A DNA stretch of 64,000 nt from JBKEDC01 sp047975205. Lineage in GTDB: Bacteria; Bacteroidota; Bacteroidia; Bacteroidales; Prolixibacteraceae. Both the position numbers and the translations under genes were made by a program. The notes under the pieces were generated by a model. It was given only the letters and a program-made list of their open reading frames with translations, was not told the DNA's origin and ran no database searches. Every line of letters starts with the position of its first letter. The stretch's first letter is position 1. The stretch spans positions 124,001 to 188,000 of the forward strand of contig JBKEDC010000019.1 in assembly GCA_047975205.1 (NCBI GenBank), written 5' to 3'. This document shows, piece after piece, positions 17,723-26,672 of this stretch.

Positions 17723-18535
17723 ATGATCTATTTTCCTCATTGTAAGATTAATTTAGGGCTTTTAGTCACTAAAAAACGAACCGATGGTTATCATGATATT
17801 GAAACTGTTTTTTATCCGGTGGGTATGCAAGACGCTTTGGAGTTTGTAGAGGCCAATGAATTTCATTTCGATTTATCGGGTATTGAATTGAATGGCAATC
17901 CTAATGATAATTTAGTAGTCAAAGCTTATCGTTTACTTCAAGCAGATTATAAACTACCCACGATACAGATTCATTTGCATAAGAACATCCCATCGGGGGC
18001 AGGTTTGGGTGGCGGATCTGCTGATGCTGCCGTTATGCTTACTGCTTTAAATGATTATTTCAAGCTGAATATTAGCACAGAAAAACTTATAGATTATGCA
18101 CTGCATTTAGGGAGTGATTGTCCATTTTTTATTAATCCTAATCCATCATTGGCTGTTGGTAGAGGTGAAAGACTAACACCTGTCAATATTAATTTGAAAG
18201 ACTATTGTTTGGTAGTGGTGAAGCCCCCTATTCACGTGTCAACAGCAAAAGCTTATGGTTTCATGCAACCTAATAAGCCCGAGCAATCTTTAGCTGAATT
18301 AATATCATTGCCTATTGAGCAGTGGAAAGGACAGATTTTAAATCAGTTTGAAGATTATGTGTTTGAAACACATCCTGAAGTTGCAGATATAAAAAAACAG
18401 CTTTATAGCTTGGGGGCTGATTTCTCCCTGATGTCCGGTAGCGGTTCAGCTGTATTCGGTTTGTTTAAGAAAACACCGTGCTTAGAAGGGGAGTTTCCCA
18501 TGAGTTATCATATATTCAAACAGATATTAAACTAA
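17723..18535 (+). CDS. ispE: 4-diphosphocytidyl-2-C-methyl-D-erythritol kinase
   Basis: 270 residues; GHMP-family kinase of the non-mevalonate isoprenoid pathway. The substrate motif INLGLLVTKKRTDGYHDIETVF is at the N-terminus. The ATP loop is IPSGAGLGGGSADAAVML at about residues 92-109, and the third GHMP motif is MSGSGSAVFGLF near residue 237. DFIVE-like and FEDYVFETHPEV pieces fit. It is a single gene with a terminator before it and a likely new promoter ahead of atpD. Length is typical for the phylum. Confidence 0.96.
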   Translation: MIYFPHCKINLGLLVTKKRTDGYHDIETVFYPVGMQDALEFVEANEFHFDLSGIELNGNPNDNLVVKAYRLLQADYKLPTIQIHLHKNIPSGAGLGGGSADAAVMLTALNDYFKLNISTEKLIDYALHLGSDCPFFINPNPSLAVGRGERLTPVNINLKDYCLVVVKPPIHVSTAKAYGFMQPNKPEQSLAELISLPIEQWKGQILNQFEDYVFETHPEVADIKKQLYSLGADFSLMSGSGSAVFGLFKKTPCLEGEFPMSYHIFKQILN

Positions 18536-18683
18536 AATTAGTTCTTATTTCGTTTTTTTATGTGCATTTATGTCTTTAATGTAAATATTACATTAATAAA
18601 TAGTATTCATAGGATAAAAAAATTATTTTAATTTGCGACGTGAAAGTCTTTGCCTAACTTAATAGGTCTGAAAATATAGAAAA

Positions 18684-20195
18684 ATGAATCAGAATACCGG
18701 TAAAATTATTCAGGTGATTGGGCCTGTTGTCGATGTGAGTTTCGACCAAGAGGGAGCAACGCTTCCTAAGATTAATGATGCTATGGAAATTGTACGTCCC
18801 GGCAACACAAACCTTGTAGTGGAATGCCAACAGCATATTGGAGAGAATGCTGTGCGCACTATTGCCATGGATTCAACCGATGGATTAATGCGTGGTATGG
18901 ATGTTATTGCCAGTGGTACACCAATTAAGATGCCCAAAGGTGAGGTTGCCTTGGGAAGGTTGCTTAATGTAACCGGTGATGCTGTTGATGGTTTAAAATC
19001 TTTACCTAAAGAAGGGTTGCCCATACACAACGATCCTCCTAAGTATGAAGATTTAACTACTGAAACAGAAGTACTCTTTACCGGGATTAAGGTAATTGAC
19101 TTAATCGAACCTTATGCCAAAGGGGGTAAAATTGGATTGTTTGGCGGAGCCGGAGTAGGCAAAACAGTACTCATTCAAGAACTGATTAACAATATTGCTT
19201 TGGCTCACGATGGACTTTCTGTTTTTGCCGGAGTAGGAGAGCGCACTCGAGAGGGGAATGACCTGCTTAGAGAAATGATTGAAGCCGACATCATTAATTA
19301 TGGTGAAGATTTTAAGAAATCTATGGAAGAAGGGAAATGGGATCTGAGCAAAGTGAAGCAAGAAGATTTAGATAAGTCGAAGTTGGCATTGGTTTTTGGT
19401 CAGATGAACGAGCCACCGGGTGCTCGTGCTCGCGTTGCACTTTCCGGACTAACCATTGCTGAGTCTTTGCGTGATGGTGATGGTTCAGCAGGATCAGGGA
19501 AGGATATTTTGTTCTTCGTGGATAATGTATTCCGATTTACTCAGGCAGGATCTGAGGTGTCGGCACTTTTGGGTCGTATGCCTTCTGCGGTGGGATATCA
19601 ACCAACACTAGCTTCAGAGATGGGAGTAATGCAGGAGCGTATTACGTCAACTAAAAACGGTTCGATTACATCGGTGCAAGCAGTATATGTACCTGCGGAT
19701 GATTTGACCGACCCTGCACCGGCTACTACTTTTGCTCACCTTGATGCTACAACAGTGTTAAGTCGTAAGATCTCAGAATTGGGTATTTATCCTGCAGTTG
19801 ATCCATTAGAATCAAGTTCTCGTATACTATCACCCGATGTGGTGGGCAATGATCATTATAATTGTGCTCAACGTGTGATTAATATTCTACAACGATATAA
19901 AGAGCTGCAAGATATTATAGCCATTTTGGGTATGGATGAGCTTTCAGAAGAAGATAAACTGATTGTTCATAGGGCACGTAGAGTACAGCGATTCTTATCT
20001 CAGCCATTCTTTGTGGCCACAAACTTTACTGGATTAGAAGGTAAGTTAGTTGCGATAGAAGATACTATTCGCGGCTTCAATATGATTATGGATGGTGAAG
20101 TGGACAAATATCCGGAATCAGCTTTCAACTTAGTAGGAACTATTGAGGAAGCAATTGAAAAAGGAGAGAAATTACTTGCTGAAGCAGGTGCTTAA
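18684..20195 (+). CDS. atpD: F1F0 ATP synthase beta subunit
   Basis: 503 residues; the catalytic subunit of the membrane-bound ATP synthase. Walker A GGAGVGKTVLIQEL is at about residues 154-167 and GERTREGNDL follows. The Walker B strand is ILFFVDNVFRFTQAGSEVSALLGRMPSAVGYQPTL, where the common EVSALLGR is intact; DNVFRFTQ replaces DNIFRFTQ. A charged insert of about 29 residues (204-232: INYGEDFKKSMEEGKWDLSK and on) distinguishes it from the enteric subunit and is known in Bacteroidota, explaining the longer chain. Only atpC follows; the other ATP synthase genes are elsewhere. Confidence 0.98.
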   Translation: MNQNTGKIIQVIGPVVDVSFDQEGATLPKINDAMEIVRPGNTNLVVECQQHIGENAVRTIAMDSTDGLMRGMDVIASGTPIKMPKGEVALGRLLNVTGDAVDGLKSLPKEGLPIHNDPPKYEDLTTETEVLFTGIKVIDLIEPYAKGGKIGLFGGAGVGKTVLIQELINNIALAHDGLSVFAGVGERTREGNDLLREMIEADIINYGEDFKKSMEEGKWDLSKVKQEDLDKSKLALVFGQMNEPPGARARVALSGLTIAESLRDGDGSAGSGKDILFFVDNVFRFTQAGSEVSALLGRMPSAVGYQPTLASEMGVMQERITSTKNGSITSVQAVYVPADDLTDPAPATTFAHLDATTVLSRKISELGIYPAVDPLESSSRILSPDVVGNDHYNCAQRVINILQRYKELQDIIAILGMDELSEEDKLIVHRARRVQRFLSQPFFVATNFTGLEGKLVAIEDTIRGFNMIMDGEVDKYPESAFNLVGTIEEAIEKGEKLLAEAGA

Positions 20196-20205
20196 TCAAG
20201 GAATT

Positions 20206-20448
20206 ATGCATTTAGAAATTATTACCCCGGATAAAGAGATATTTAAAGGTGAAGTAAAGTCGGTGAATGTGCCGGGTTCTAGCGGATCATTTGAAGTTTT
20301 AGAGAATCATGCCCCCATCATTTCAACTCTTGAAGAGGGTAAGGTGCGTGTGGTTGACTCACAAGGTAAAGAAGTATTCGTTGATTTGGTTGGAGGTGTT
20401 ATCGAAGCTAAAAATAATAAACTGATTATTTTGGCGAGATTAGCTTGA
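20206..20448 (+). CDS. atpC: F1F0 ATP synthase epsilon subunit
   Basis: 80 residues; the short epsilon subunit that links rotor and catalytic head. MHLEIITPDKEIFKGEVKSV, then GSFEVLENHAPIISTLEEG and a closing beta strand are the N-terminal beta-sandwich of epsilon. The C-terminal helical hairpin present in E. coli epsilon is absent, as is usual in Bacteroidota. The ATG at 20206 was chosen; an upstream in-frame start inside atpD would add 21 residues unrelated to the family. It is ten bases behind atpD and a strong terminator follows. Confidence 0.93.
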   Translation: MHLEIITPDKEIFKGEVKSVNVPGSSGSFEVLENHAPIISTLEEGKVRVVDSQGKEVFVDLVGGVIEAKNNKLIILARLA

Positions 20449-20477
20449 TACAGTCAGCATAACTATCGTAATGAATA

Positions 20478-20515
20478 AAGGAGTAAGCAATAGATGACTT
20501 ACTCCTTATTTTTTT
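20478..20515. terminator. Bidirectional terminator between atpC and menE
   Basis: A perfect 10-bp stem (20478-20487 with 20498-20507) and a 10-base loop are followed by a long T-run on the plus strand. The 3' arm overlaps the menE stop codon, so it can serve both convergent genes. Confidence 0.85.
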
Positions 20516-21570
20516 TGTTCTTCGTAGGCTCGTTTAATCTTACCATTCTCAGTTCTCGCCAATTGGTTTACGAATAAGAACGCCCTAGGTTGTTCATGTT
20601 TACTGAGCAGTCTCTTACAGATTGCTTTTATTTCACATTCTAATTGTACCGAATAGGTAGATTCTATTATTAGAATTAGCTCTTCTCCGAGAGAATCATT
20701 TTTTTGAGAACTAATGATAAAATCTTGATTGATAGCATGGGTTATCTTTCGCTCGATCTCTTCGGCAAAGAATTTCTTTCCTCCGCAGATGATACAGTTA
20801 TCGATTCTACCCACAATTTGAAATGTTTTGTTGTCAATAAGGCGAGCAATATCGTTGGTAGCTATACCTGTTGAGGCTATTCCCGGCATCTTGATAAGCA
20901 AACAATCTTGTTCATCTGTACATACCTCAATACCATCAAGACAATGATAATATTTATCTTTAGGCGAGCAATGATTTAGCCTTCGGAGCGCAATGTGTGT
21001 AGCTGTTTCAGTCATGGCATAGCTGGAATAACAAATACTGTTGATATGAGCTAATTCTTCTTCCAGTTGGTATGGAATGGCAGAACCTCCAACAAGTATT
21101 TGCTTGATAGGAATGTGTTTCTTATTGCTATTCAGTAATTTGTGTAGCTGATTACTTACCATGGCAGTAAATGCGTAGATTTCATGTGCTAAAAAGTCAA
21201 AAGAGCTTGAGGGATCTACAATATGAATGTTTAATTCTCCCATGAGGGCACGCACAAGCATTAGTTTCCCCGCAATGAAGTTAGATGGCAAACAATGAAG
21301 TATTTTATCATCGGTTTTAAGCTGAAAAAAGCTTAGGGTGCGTTGAGCACTTGCTGCTACAAAGCTTTTTTCTAATCTGATGAGCTTAGGTTTCCCGGTA
21401 CTACCTGACGTGCGCACTTCGATATAACTGTTTTCATTATACCACTCTGATAAGAAATTCATCCATTGTGCTTGCCAAGGGAGCTCATGGTGCTTCCCAC
21501 GTGAACTTAATATATCGCTCACCCGATGTTTGCGGTCATTTAGTGTGAAGAATAGAGGATGTGTGTTCAT
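20506..21570 (-). CDS. menE: O-succinylbenzoate-CoA ligase
   Basis: 354 residues; AMP-forming ligase that activates o-succinylbenzoate with CoA in menaquinone synthesis. The P-loop-like motif is EVRTSGSTGKPKLIRLEKS (about residues 54-72). YSSYAMTETATHIALR is the A5 adenylate motif and IVGRIDNCIICGGKKFFAEEIE the A8 hinge. The C-terminal lysine lies in ARTENGKIKRAYEEQKK. It is shorter than typical acyl-CoA synthetases, as MenE of Bacteroidota is. menC lies upstream on the same strand but a GH43 gene is wedged between, which supports the MenE call while breaking the usual pairing. Confidence 0.88.
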   Translation of the reverse strand: MNTHPLFFTLNDRKHRVSDILSSRGKHHELPWQAQWMNFLSEWYNENSYIEVRTSGSTGKPKLIRLEKSFVAASAQRTLSFFQLKTDDKILHCLPSNFIAGKLMLVRALMGELNIHIVDPSSSFDFLAHEIYAFTAMVSNQLHKLLNSNKKHIPIKQILVGGSAIPYQLEEELAHINSICYSSYAMTETATHIALRRLNHCSPKDKYYHCLDGIEVCTDEQDCLLIKMPGIASTGIATNDIARLIDNKTFQIVGRIDNCIICGGKKFFAEEIERKITHAINQDFIISSQKNDSLGEELILIIESTYSVQLECEIKAICKRLLSKHEQPRAFLFVNQLARTENGKIKRAYEEQKK

Positions 21571-21735
21571 ATAATCGGAATGTATTACACGTTAGTACTA
21601 CAACGCACACAAAGTTAGTTGAAATTATATAGACGATATGAATAAACGAGTGTCTTCTGTATGAAAAAAGGCTGTCTGATTATTCTTGAGATATAATCAT
21701 GGATTCAGTATCAAATGATTGCCATAGGTGTAAAA

Positions 21736-21769
21736 ATATAAAAGCAGCTCCGTAGAACTGCTTTTATAT
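21736..21769 (-). terminator. Terminator of the GH43 gene
   Basis: A perfect 12-bp stem (21736-21747 with 21758-21769) and 10-base loop lie 25 bases beyond the GH43 stop. On the minus strand TTTT follows. Confidence 0.7.
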
Positions 21770-21793
21770 ATATTAAATCCATATGATATGGAA

Positions 21794-23446
21794 CTAATTC
21801 TCTATCACGCGGAACCAATCATAGTCGGCATAACTGGTATCGCTTAGTTTTTTGGAGCCTTCGGCAAATAAACCGATTTTAGCTCCTACCCAACGACCGG
21901 CGCGCGGAGTAAAACTTTCTCCCAGTTGCTTGAATTTTTTACCGTTTATACTGTAATAGAAAGTAACCTTTCCTTGGTAAGGTGCCACCTGTTCTAACAT
22001 TTCAACTTTGGCGCGGAAATAGAGCTGATTCGTATTAATATCAATAGTTGCTAATTCTTTTTCTCCATCTTTCGAGGTTCGGGCGTCATTCATGGAGCGT
22101 TGCACGAGCCGGAGTTTCCCGCTTTTATCTTGCTCAATGGCAATGTAAGCATAATCTTCACCAAACACGATTAAACCGGTGCTGCATTCTTCGGCATCAG
22201 GGTTATTCTCGAAAGTAAATTTGGTGGTAGCTGTGAAGTTTGCTCCCGGTAGTTTTTGCATGAACAAGTTAGGATCCATCCATTTTTGAATATAGTTATC
22301 TTGTTTAGGAAGGCAGTTTAAACGCATGTATCCTTTGTTTCCTGAAATCCATCCCCATTGGCGAGAGGGGTCTTGATTAGCTTGCCATTGCCATTGTAAG
22401 CCGTATTGATGTCCGTTGAACTCGTCGCTAGATACAAGAGGCGTAATGGGGAAACTTTTACCTACATTGGGTTTTGTCCATTCTTCCACCGGTTCGCCAA
22501 TGCCGTCATTGTTAATATCTTTTCCCATAATAGGCCATCCGTCAATCCATTCTACCGGTTCGAGATACACGATTCTTCCGAATGCCCAACGATCTTGGAA
22601 GTGAATAAACCAACCATCGCCGTTTGGAGTTTCTACGTAACCCCCTTGGTGAGGCCCATTCATATCGGTGTTTCCTTGATGAAGCACGGTTTTTACTTCA
22701 TAGGGTCCCCATATATTGTCGGCACGCATAGCGATTTGCCAACCCGGTTTTACCCCGCCAGCAGGCGACATTTGCCAATATTTACCATCAATTTTGTATA
22801 GTTTAGAGCCCTCTACAGTAGGGTGGTCATCGTGTCCGTCGAAGATTACGGCCGGATTGCCGATAAGGCGTGTACCGTCGGGAGTCATTTCTGATAACAT
22901 AACAACAGATTTCACAGAAGCACGACTCCCGGCAAAGGCATAAGAAAGATAGGCTTTACCATCATCATCCCACAGTGGGCAGGTATCAATATAACCTTTA
23001 CCGGATTTTACAAGCGTTGGTTTATCCCAAGCACCCGAAGGATTAGCGGTTTTCACCATATAAATACCGAAATCGGGATCGCCCCAAAAAATATAGTATT
23101 CGCCATTATGAAATCGAATGGAAGGAGCCCATACACCATTGCCATGTTGCACGGTTCTGAAATGTTCAACAGGCACTTGTTCTTGCAGTGCATAACCTAC
23201 CAATTCCCAATTTACGAGATCGCCGGACTTAAGTATGGGCAAGCCCGGAGAGTTATGAAAAGAAGAGGCCGTCATATAATAATAACCATCACCTCCGGCA
23301 CACACATCGGGGTCAGAGTAGTCAACATGCAGGATAGGGTTTTTATATTTGCCATTGCCTAAATCGGCGTTCCAACCTTGGGCATTTACACCCACAGAGC
23401 TTAGGGTAAGAATGAATGCCGCACATATCTTCTTGGTAAAGGTCAT
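21794..23446 (-). CDS. Secreted glycoside hydrolase family 43 (beta-xylosidase/arabinosidase-like)
   Basis: 550 residues with an N-terminal signal peptide (FILTLSSVGVNAQG). The five-bladed propeller begins with NPILHVDYSDPDVCAGGDGYYYMTASSF, where the Asp of YSDPD is the predicted general base. YIDTCPLWDDDGKAYLSYAFAGSR supplies the pKa-modulating Asp and VEGSKLYKIDGKYW the acid Glu. After about residue 330 a C-terminal beta-sandwich follows (DEFNGHQYGLQWQWQANQD and on), the usual accessory domain of xylosidase-like GH43. It probably acts in the periplasm on xylo- or arabino-oligosaccharides; exact specificity is open. It separates menC and menE and has its own promoter-like element and terminator. 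Confidence 0.88.
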   Translation of the reverse strand: MTFTKKICAAFILTLSSVGVNAQGWNADLGNGKYKNPILHVDYSDPDVCAGGDGYYYMTASSFHNSPGLPILKSGDLVNWELVGYALQEQVPVEHFRTVQHGNGVWAPSIRFHNGEYYIFWGDPDFGIYMVKTANPSGAWDKPTLVKSGKGYIDTCPLWDDDGKAYLSYAFAGSRASVKSVVMLSEMTPDGTRLIGNPAVIFDGHDDHPTVEGSKLYKIDGKYWQMSPAGGVKPGWQIAMRADNIWGPYEVKTVLHQGNTDMNGPHQGGYVETPNGDGWFIHFQDRWAFGRIVYLEPVEWIDGWPIMGKDINNDGIGEPVEEWTKPNVGKSFPITPLVSSDEFNGHQYGLQWQWQANQDPSRQWGWISGNKGYMRLNCLPKQDNYIQKWMDPNLFMQKLPGANFTATTKFTFENNPDAEECSTGLIVFGEDYAYIAIEQDKSGKLRLVQRSMNDARTSKDGEKELATIDINTNQLYFRAKVEMLEQVAPYQGKVTFYYSINGKKFKQLGESFTPRAGRWVGAKIGLFAEGSKKLSDTSYADYDWFRVIEN

Positions 23447-23492
23447 AAATAAAATTTTAAATGATTTTTATCTGTTCTGTTTTATACTGCTA

Positions 23493-23500
23493 CAAACATA
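23493..23500 (-). promoter_or_regulatory. -7 promoter element for the GH43 gene
   Basis: On the minus strand the sequence is TATGTTTG, an exact TAnnTTTG, 46 bases before the GH43 ATG. A TTTG at -33 is lacking. Confidence 0.4.
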
Positions 23501-23887
23501 ATATTATTTTTATAGAAAGGGAATAACTATGTTGCATTTAGCGTGGAGAAATAGCATGGATGAATTATGGGTCATGATGTTGTTCTGCAAGTTTGGCTGA
23601 ACGGCTTTTTAGTGATGCTTTGCTAAATTAATGAGCATATCTTCATTGCAAATATGTCTTAGTTATAATTCCTCGATTATTTTCTCGCACATTATGAAAT
23701 CGTATTTACTATGTGGTTCTTTTCTTACCGACAAACGAATGGAGTTACATCTAATTCGTACGATTCTCATTTACGTATGAGGTAGATTATGCCTGATTCA
23801 TGTCATCATCATTAAGTAATGAGAAAAATTACACCGCATACGAGCTATTCTTGCTCGCGTATCGAATAAATTACACCAAGTTATGTC

Positions 23888-23905
23888 ATTTCTCAATTGA
23901 GAAAT
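23888..23905. repeat. Perfect 18-bp palindrome
   Basis: ATTTCTCAATTGAGAAAT is its own reverse complement. It lies about 50 bases past the menC stop and could be a protein-binding site or part of a 3' end structure. Confidence 0.5.
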
Positions 23906-23955
23906 AAGAAATCAATATACTGTAATTAAATGTTATTATGCAGGAATACAGTTGT

Positions 23956-24999
23956 TTACGATGGTAATAGGTGGTCTGGGTTGAAGTTTTTATTGGAGTT
24001 GAAAAATAATTTCTCGCCTTTAATTTCGAGAGGAGAATCGATATTGTTTGTGAAAAGTTGTCCGGTTCCCAATCCCTGATGTCCTTTTAATGCTTTGCTT
24101 GCTGCCCATTGAGCAATTGCATTTAATCCGATATTTGACTCCAAATAAGACGTTATCCACCAGTTGATATCTCGTTCTTCCGCCAGCTTAATCCATTCAT
24201 CACAACCTGATATACCACCGTGCAAACTTGGTTTGAGCACAAGAAACGAAGGATTTATTAAATCGAGTAGGAGCTGCTTGTCCTCTGATGTATTTATACC
24301 TATCAATTCTTCATCGAGTGCAATAGGCAGAGGTGAATTTTCACAAAGCCGAGCCAATTTAGCCCAATTGCCTGCTTTTATAGGTTGCTCGATGGAATGC
24401 AGCTGATATGAAGCCAACTGTTCTAATTTCACCAAAACCTCCTCCGGATTAAATCCGCCGTTAGCATCAACCCGAATAGTAATTTGCTCGGGTGAGAAAT
24501 GACGACGTATGTGCTTAATCAATTCGAGTTCTTTGTTAAAGTTGAGTGCACCTATTTTTAATTTAATGCAAGTAAAACCTTCAGCTAATTTTTTATCGAT
24601 TTGATTTAGCATGTGTTTTGCATCATTCATCCAAATTAATCCGTTAATCGATATACCTTGCTTTCCTGCAACAAAATCATTATTGTATAACTTTTGTATT
24701 CCTCCGTTTTGTAAATCGATAAAGGCTGTTTCTAATGCAAATTTAGCTGAAGGTATCGCATCGAGTAAGTGAAGATTTTTTATGAAATAATCAGGGTCGG
24801 AGATAATATCTTGAAGCATATCTTCCACCTCTTCTTTTGTTTCTTTACTCAGTCCGAAAAGGGGGGCACATTCACCTATCCCAATGCTGTTGTTTTGTTG
24901 GAGTTTGATATACCACACCAATCTGTTTGTGAGGGTTTCGCGAGAAGTTTGAGCCTTCTCTCTAAACGACAGCTCATATTTGTGTATGCTTGCTTTCAT
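23956..24999 (-). CDS. menC: o-Succinylbenzoate synthase
   Basis: 347 residues of the enolase superfamily (muconate lactonizing subgroup); dehydrates SHCHC to o-succinylbenzoate in menaquinone synthesis. The KxK acid/base motif is in CIKLKIGAL near residues 143-151. Metal ligands follow in TIRVDANGGF (Asp), SIEQPIKAGNW (Glu) and PIALDEELIG (Asp/Glu), and the second catalytic Lys is in LVLKPSLHGGISG. The other members of the subgroup (dipeptide epimerases) look similar; the nearby menE favours MenC. Upstream is an oppositely oriented FKBP gene, so menB, menD and menF are not in this cluster. Confidence 0.86.
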   Translation of the reverse strand: MKASIHKYELSFREKAQTSRETLTNRLVWYIKLQQNNSIGIGECAPLFGLSKETKEEVEDMLQDIISDPDYFIKNLHLLDAIPSAKFALETAFIDLQNGGIQKLYNNDFVAGKQGISINGLIWMNDAKHMLNQIDKKLAEGFTCIKLKIGALNFNKELELIKHIRRHFSPEQITIRVDANGGFNPEEVLVKLEQLASYQLHSIEQPIKAGNWAKLARLCENSPLPIALDEELIGINTSEDKQLLLDLINPSFLVLKPSLHGGISGCDEWIKLAEERDINWWITSYLESNIGLNAIAQWAASKALKGHQGLGTGQLFTNNIDSPLEIKGEKLFFNSNKNFNPDHLLPS

Positions 25000-25230
25000 G
25001 AACGGGAGTGTTTGAGTTTACAATATCGAATTTAACAAAAGCATTTTAAATGAAATAATATATAATTCTAAAAAAGAATGCTTAGTGTGAAAAGTAAGCT
25101 AAGGTACACATTATCAATTGAAAACATTTTTTATTTATTGTAATTATTAAATAAATAGCGTATTCTTAGCGTTTTATAACTCAAAATAAAGCTTATCTTC
25201 GTACGCTAGAATACGAGAACAAAGAGTTTT

Positions 25231-25836
25231 ATGTCAGAACAAACAAAAAAAATGGAAGATTTCAGCTATGCGTTAGGCATGAGCGTGTGTAGTAATTTTA
25301 TTCAATCAGGAATTAAAACAATCGATCCCGCAAATTTTATGGCTGCGGTAACAGATATTTTTTCAGGTAAAGAACCAAAGCTTACACCGGAACAAGCTAA
25401 TCAGATTTTGCAAGACTTCATGGCTGAGCAACAAGATGCCGAAGGAAGCAAAAACTTAGAAGAAGGAACCCTATTCATGGCTGAAAACGGCATGAAAGAA
25501 AATGTTACGGAAACAACAAGCGGTTTGCAGTATGAAATATTGGTTGAGGGTGAAGGCGAATTGCCTACTGCCGATGATCAAGTGAAATGCCACTATCACG
25601 GTACCTTGATTAACGGTACTGTATTTGACAGCTCAGTTCAGCGCGGAGAGCCTGCTGTATTTCCGGTAAACGGTGTTATTCAAGGTTGGGTTGAGGCTTT
25701 ACAAATGATGCCGGTAGGCTCAAAATGGCGTTTATATGTGCCTTCGAATCTCGCTTATGGCGAGCGTGGTGCAGGTGGTGCAATTGGAGCTAATTGCACG
25801 CTTATTTTCGATGTGGAATTATTAGAAATCCTATAA
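25231..25836 (+). CDS. FKBP-type peptidyl-prolyl isomerase, cytoplasmic copy
   Basis: 201 residues without a signal peptide. The N-terminal helical part (FSYALGMSVCSNFIQSG, LTPEQANQILQDFMAEQQ) corresponds to the dimerization domain of FkpA/Mip-type proteins. The C-terminal FKBP domain has VKCHYHGTLINGTVFDSSVQRG, FPVNGVIQGWVEALQMMPVG and the LAYGERGAGG loop. It catalyses cis-trans isomerization at proline and aids folding. The next gene, ten bases on, is a lipoprotein paralogue, so the two form a tandem pair and probably an operon. Confidence 0.92.
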   Translation: MSEQTKKMEDFSYALGMSVCSNFIQSGIKTIDPANFMAAVTDIFSGKEPKLTPEQANQILQDFMAEQQDAEGSKNLEEGTLFMAENGMKENVTETTSGLQYEILVEGEGELPTADDQVKCHYHGTLINGTVFDSSVQRGEPAVFPVNGVIQGWVEALQMMPVGSKWRLYVPSNLAYGERGAGGAIGANCTLIFDVELLEIL

Positions 25837-25846
25837 TTAAAACAAA

Positions 25847-26563
25847 ATGACTAAAAAAGTATTATTAGGAGCGGCTATAGTAGGTGCTCTTTCGGCGTCT
25901 ATGTTTTCTTGCCAATCAGGATGCAGCAACAGCGCATCAGATGTACAATTGACTACACAAGCAGATTCTGCAAGCTATGCTATCGGTATGATGATTGGTA
26001 AGCAACAAGCTACAGGTATCGAGCAAGCTCCCGGAGGTAAAGATTTGAGTAAAGACGCTATGGTTGCGGCTTTTTCAAGTGCATTGAAAGGAACAGAGTC
26101 AAAATTGACTGAAGAACAAGCTCAACAAGTTGTTCAAACTTATTTTACAGCTATGCAAGCTAAAGTAGGTGAAGCAAACAAAGCAGAAGGCGAAAAATTC
26201 TTGGCTGAGAACGCTAAAAAAGACAGCGTAAAAACAACAGCAAGTGGTTTGCAATATAAAATCCTTAAAGAGGGTAAAGGCAAAAAACCAAGTTTAGAAT
26301 CAACTGTAAAATGTCATTATACCGGAAAATTACTTGACGGAACTGTGTTCGACAGCTCGGTTCAACGCGGACAACCTGCAGAATTTCCTGTTAACGGCGT
26401 AATTAAAGGATGGACAGAAGCATTGCAAATGATGCCTGTAGGTTCAAAATGGGAATTATATATTCCTTCAGATTTGGCTTATGGCGAACGTGGTGCAGGT
26501 GGCGATATCCAACCCGGATCAACATTAGTTTTCGAAGTAGAATTGCTAAGTATCGAAAAATAA
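25847..26563 (+). CDS. FKBP-type peptidyl-prolyl isomerase lipoprotein
   Basis: 238 residues. The signal peptide ends in SASMFSC with the predicted lipid-bearing Cys at residue 22. The rest parallels the previous gene: a helical dimerization part (SYAIGMMIGKQQATG, LTEEQAQQVVQTYF), then an FKBP domain with VKCHYTGKLLDGTVFDSSVQRG, FPVNGVIKGWTEALQMMPVG and LAYGERGAGGDIQPG. It would act on the periplasmic side of a membrane, as FkpA/Mip proteins do. High identity in the FKBP domain indicates duplication. A strong terminator follows. Confidence 0.93.
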   Translation: MTKKVLLGAAIVGALSASMFSCQSGCSNSASDVQLTTQADSASYAIGMMIGKQQATGIEQAPGGKDLSKDAMVAAFSSALKGTESKLTEEQAQQVVQTYFTAMQAKVGEANKAEGEKFLAENAKKDSVKTTASGLQYKILKEGKGKKPSLESTVKCHYTGKLLDGTVFDSSVQRGQPAEFPVNGVIKGWTEALQMMPVGSKWELYIPSDLAYGERGAGGDIQPGSTLVFEVELLSIEK

Positions 26564-26595
26564 TAGCCGACTGATATCAGTCTGTTACAATAAAT

Positions 26596-26632
26596 AAAAT
26601 AGCCTCTGAAATTTTCAGAGGCTATTTTATTT
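26596..26632 (+). terminator. Terminator after the FKBP pair
   Basis: A perfect 15-bp stem (26596-26610 with 26614-26628) with a 3-base loop ends in T-rich sequence. It is nearly symmetric and could act in both directions. Confidence 0.85.
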
Positions 26633-26672
26633 ATTATTTTTGAGCTCGAAAATTGAAAGAATAAGAAAGTAT

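Larger units (their letters stand above)
23447..23955. other. 509-base intergenic region between menC and GH43
   Basis: No gene is seen. It contains a -7-like element for GH43 (23493-23500, minus strand) and a perfect 18-bp palindrome at 23888-23905. The rest shows nothing that can be supported. Confidence 0.6.
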
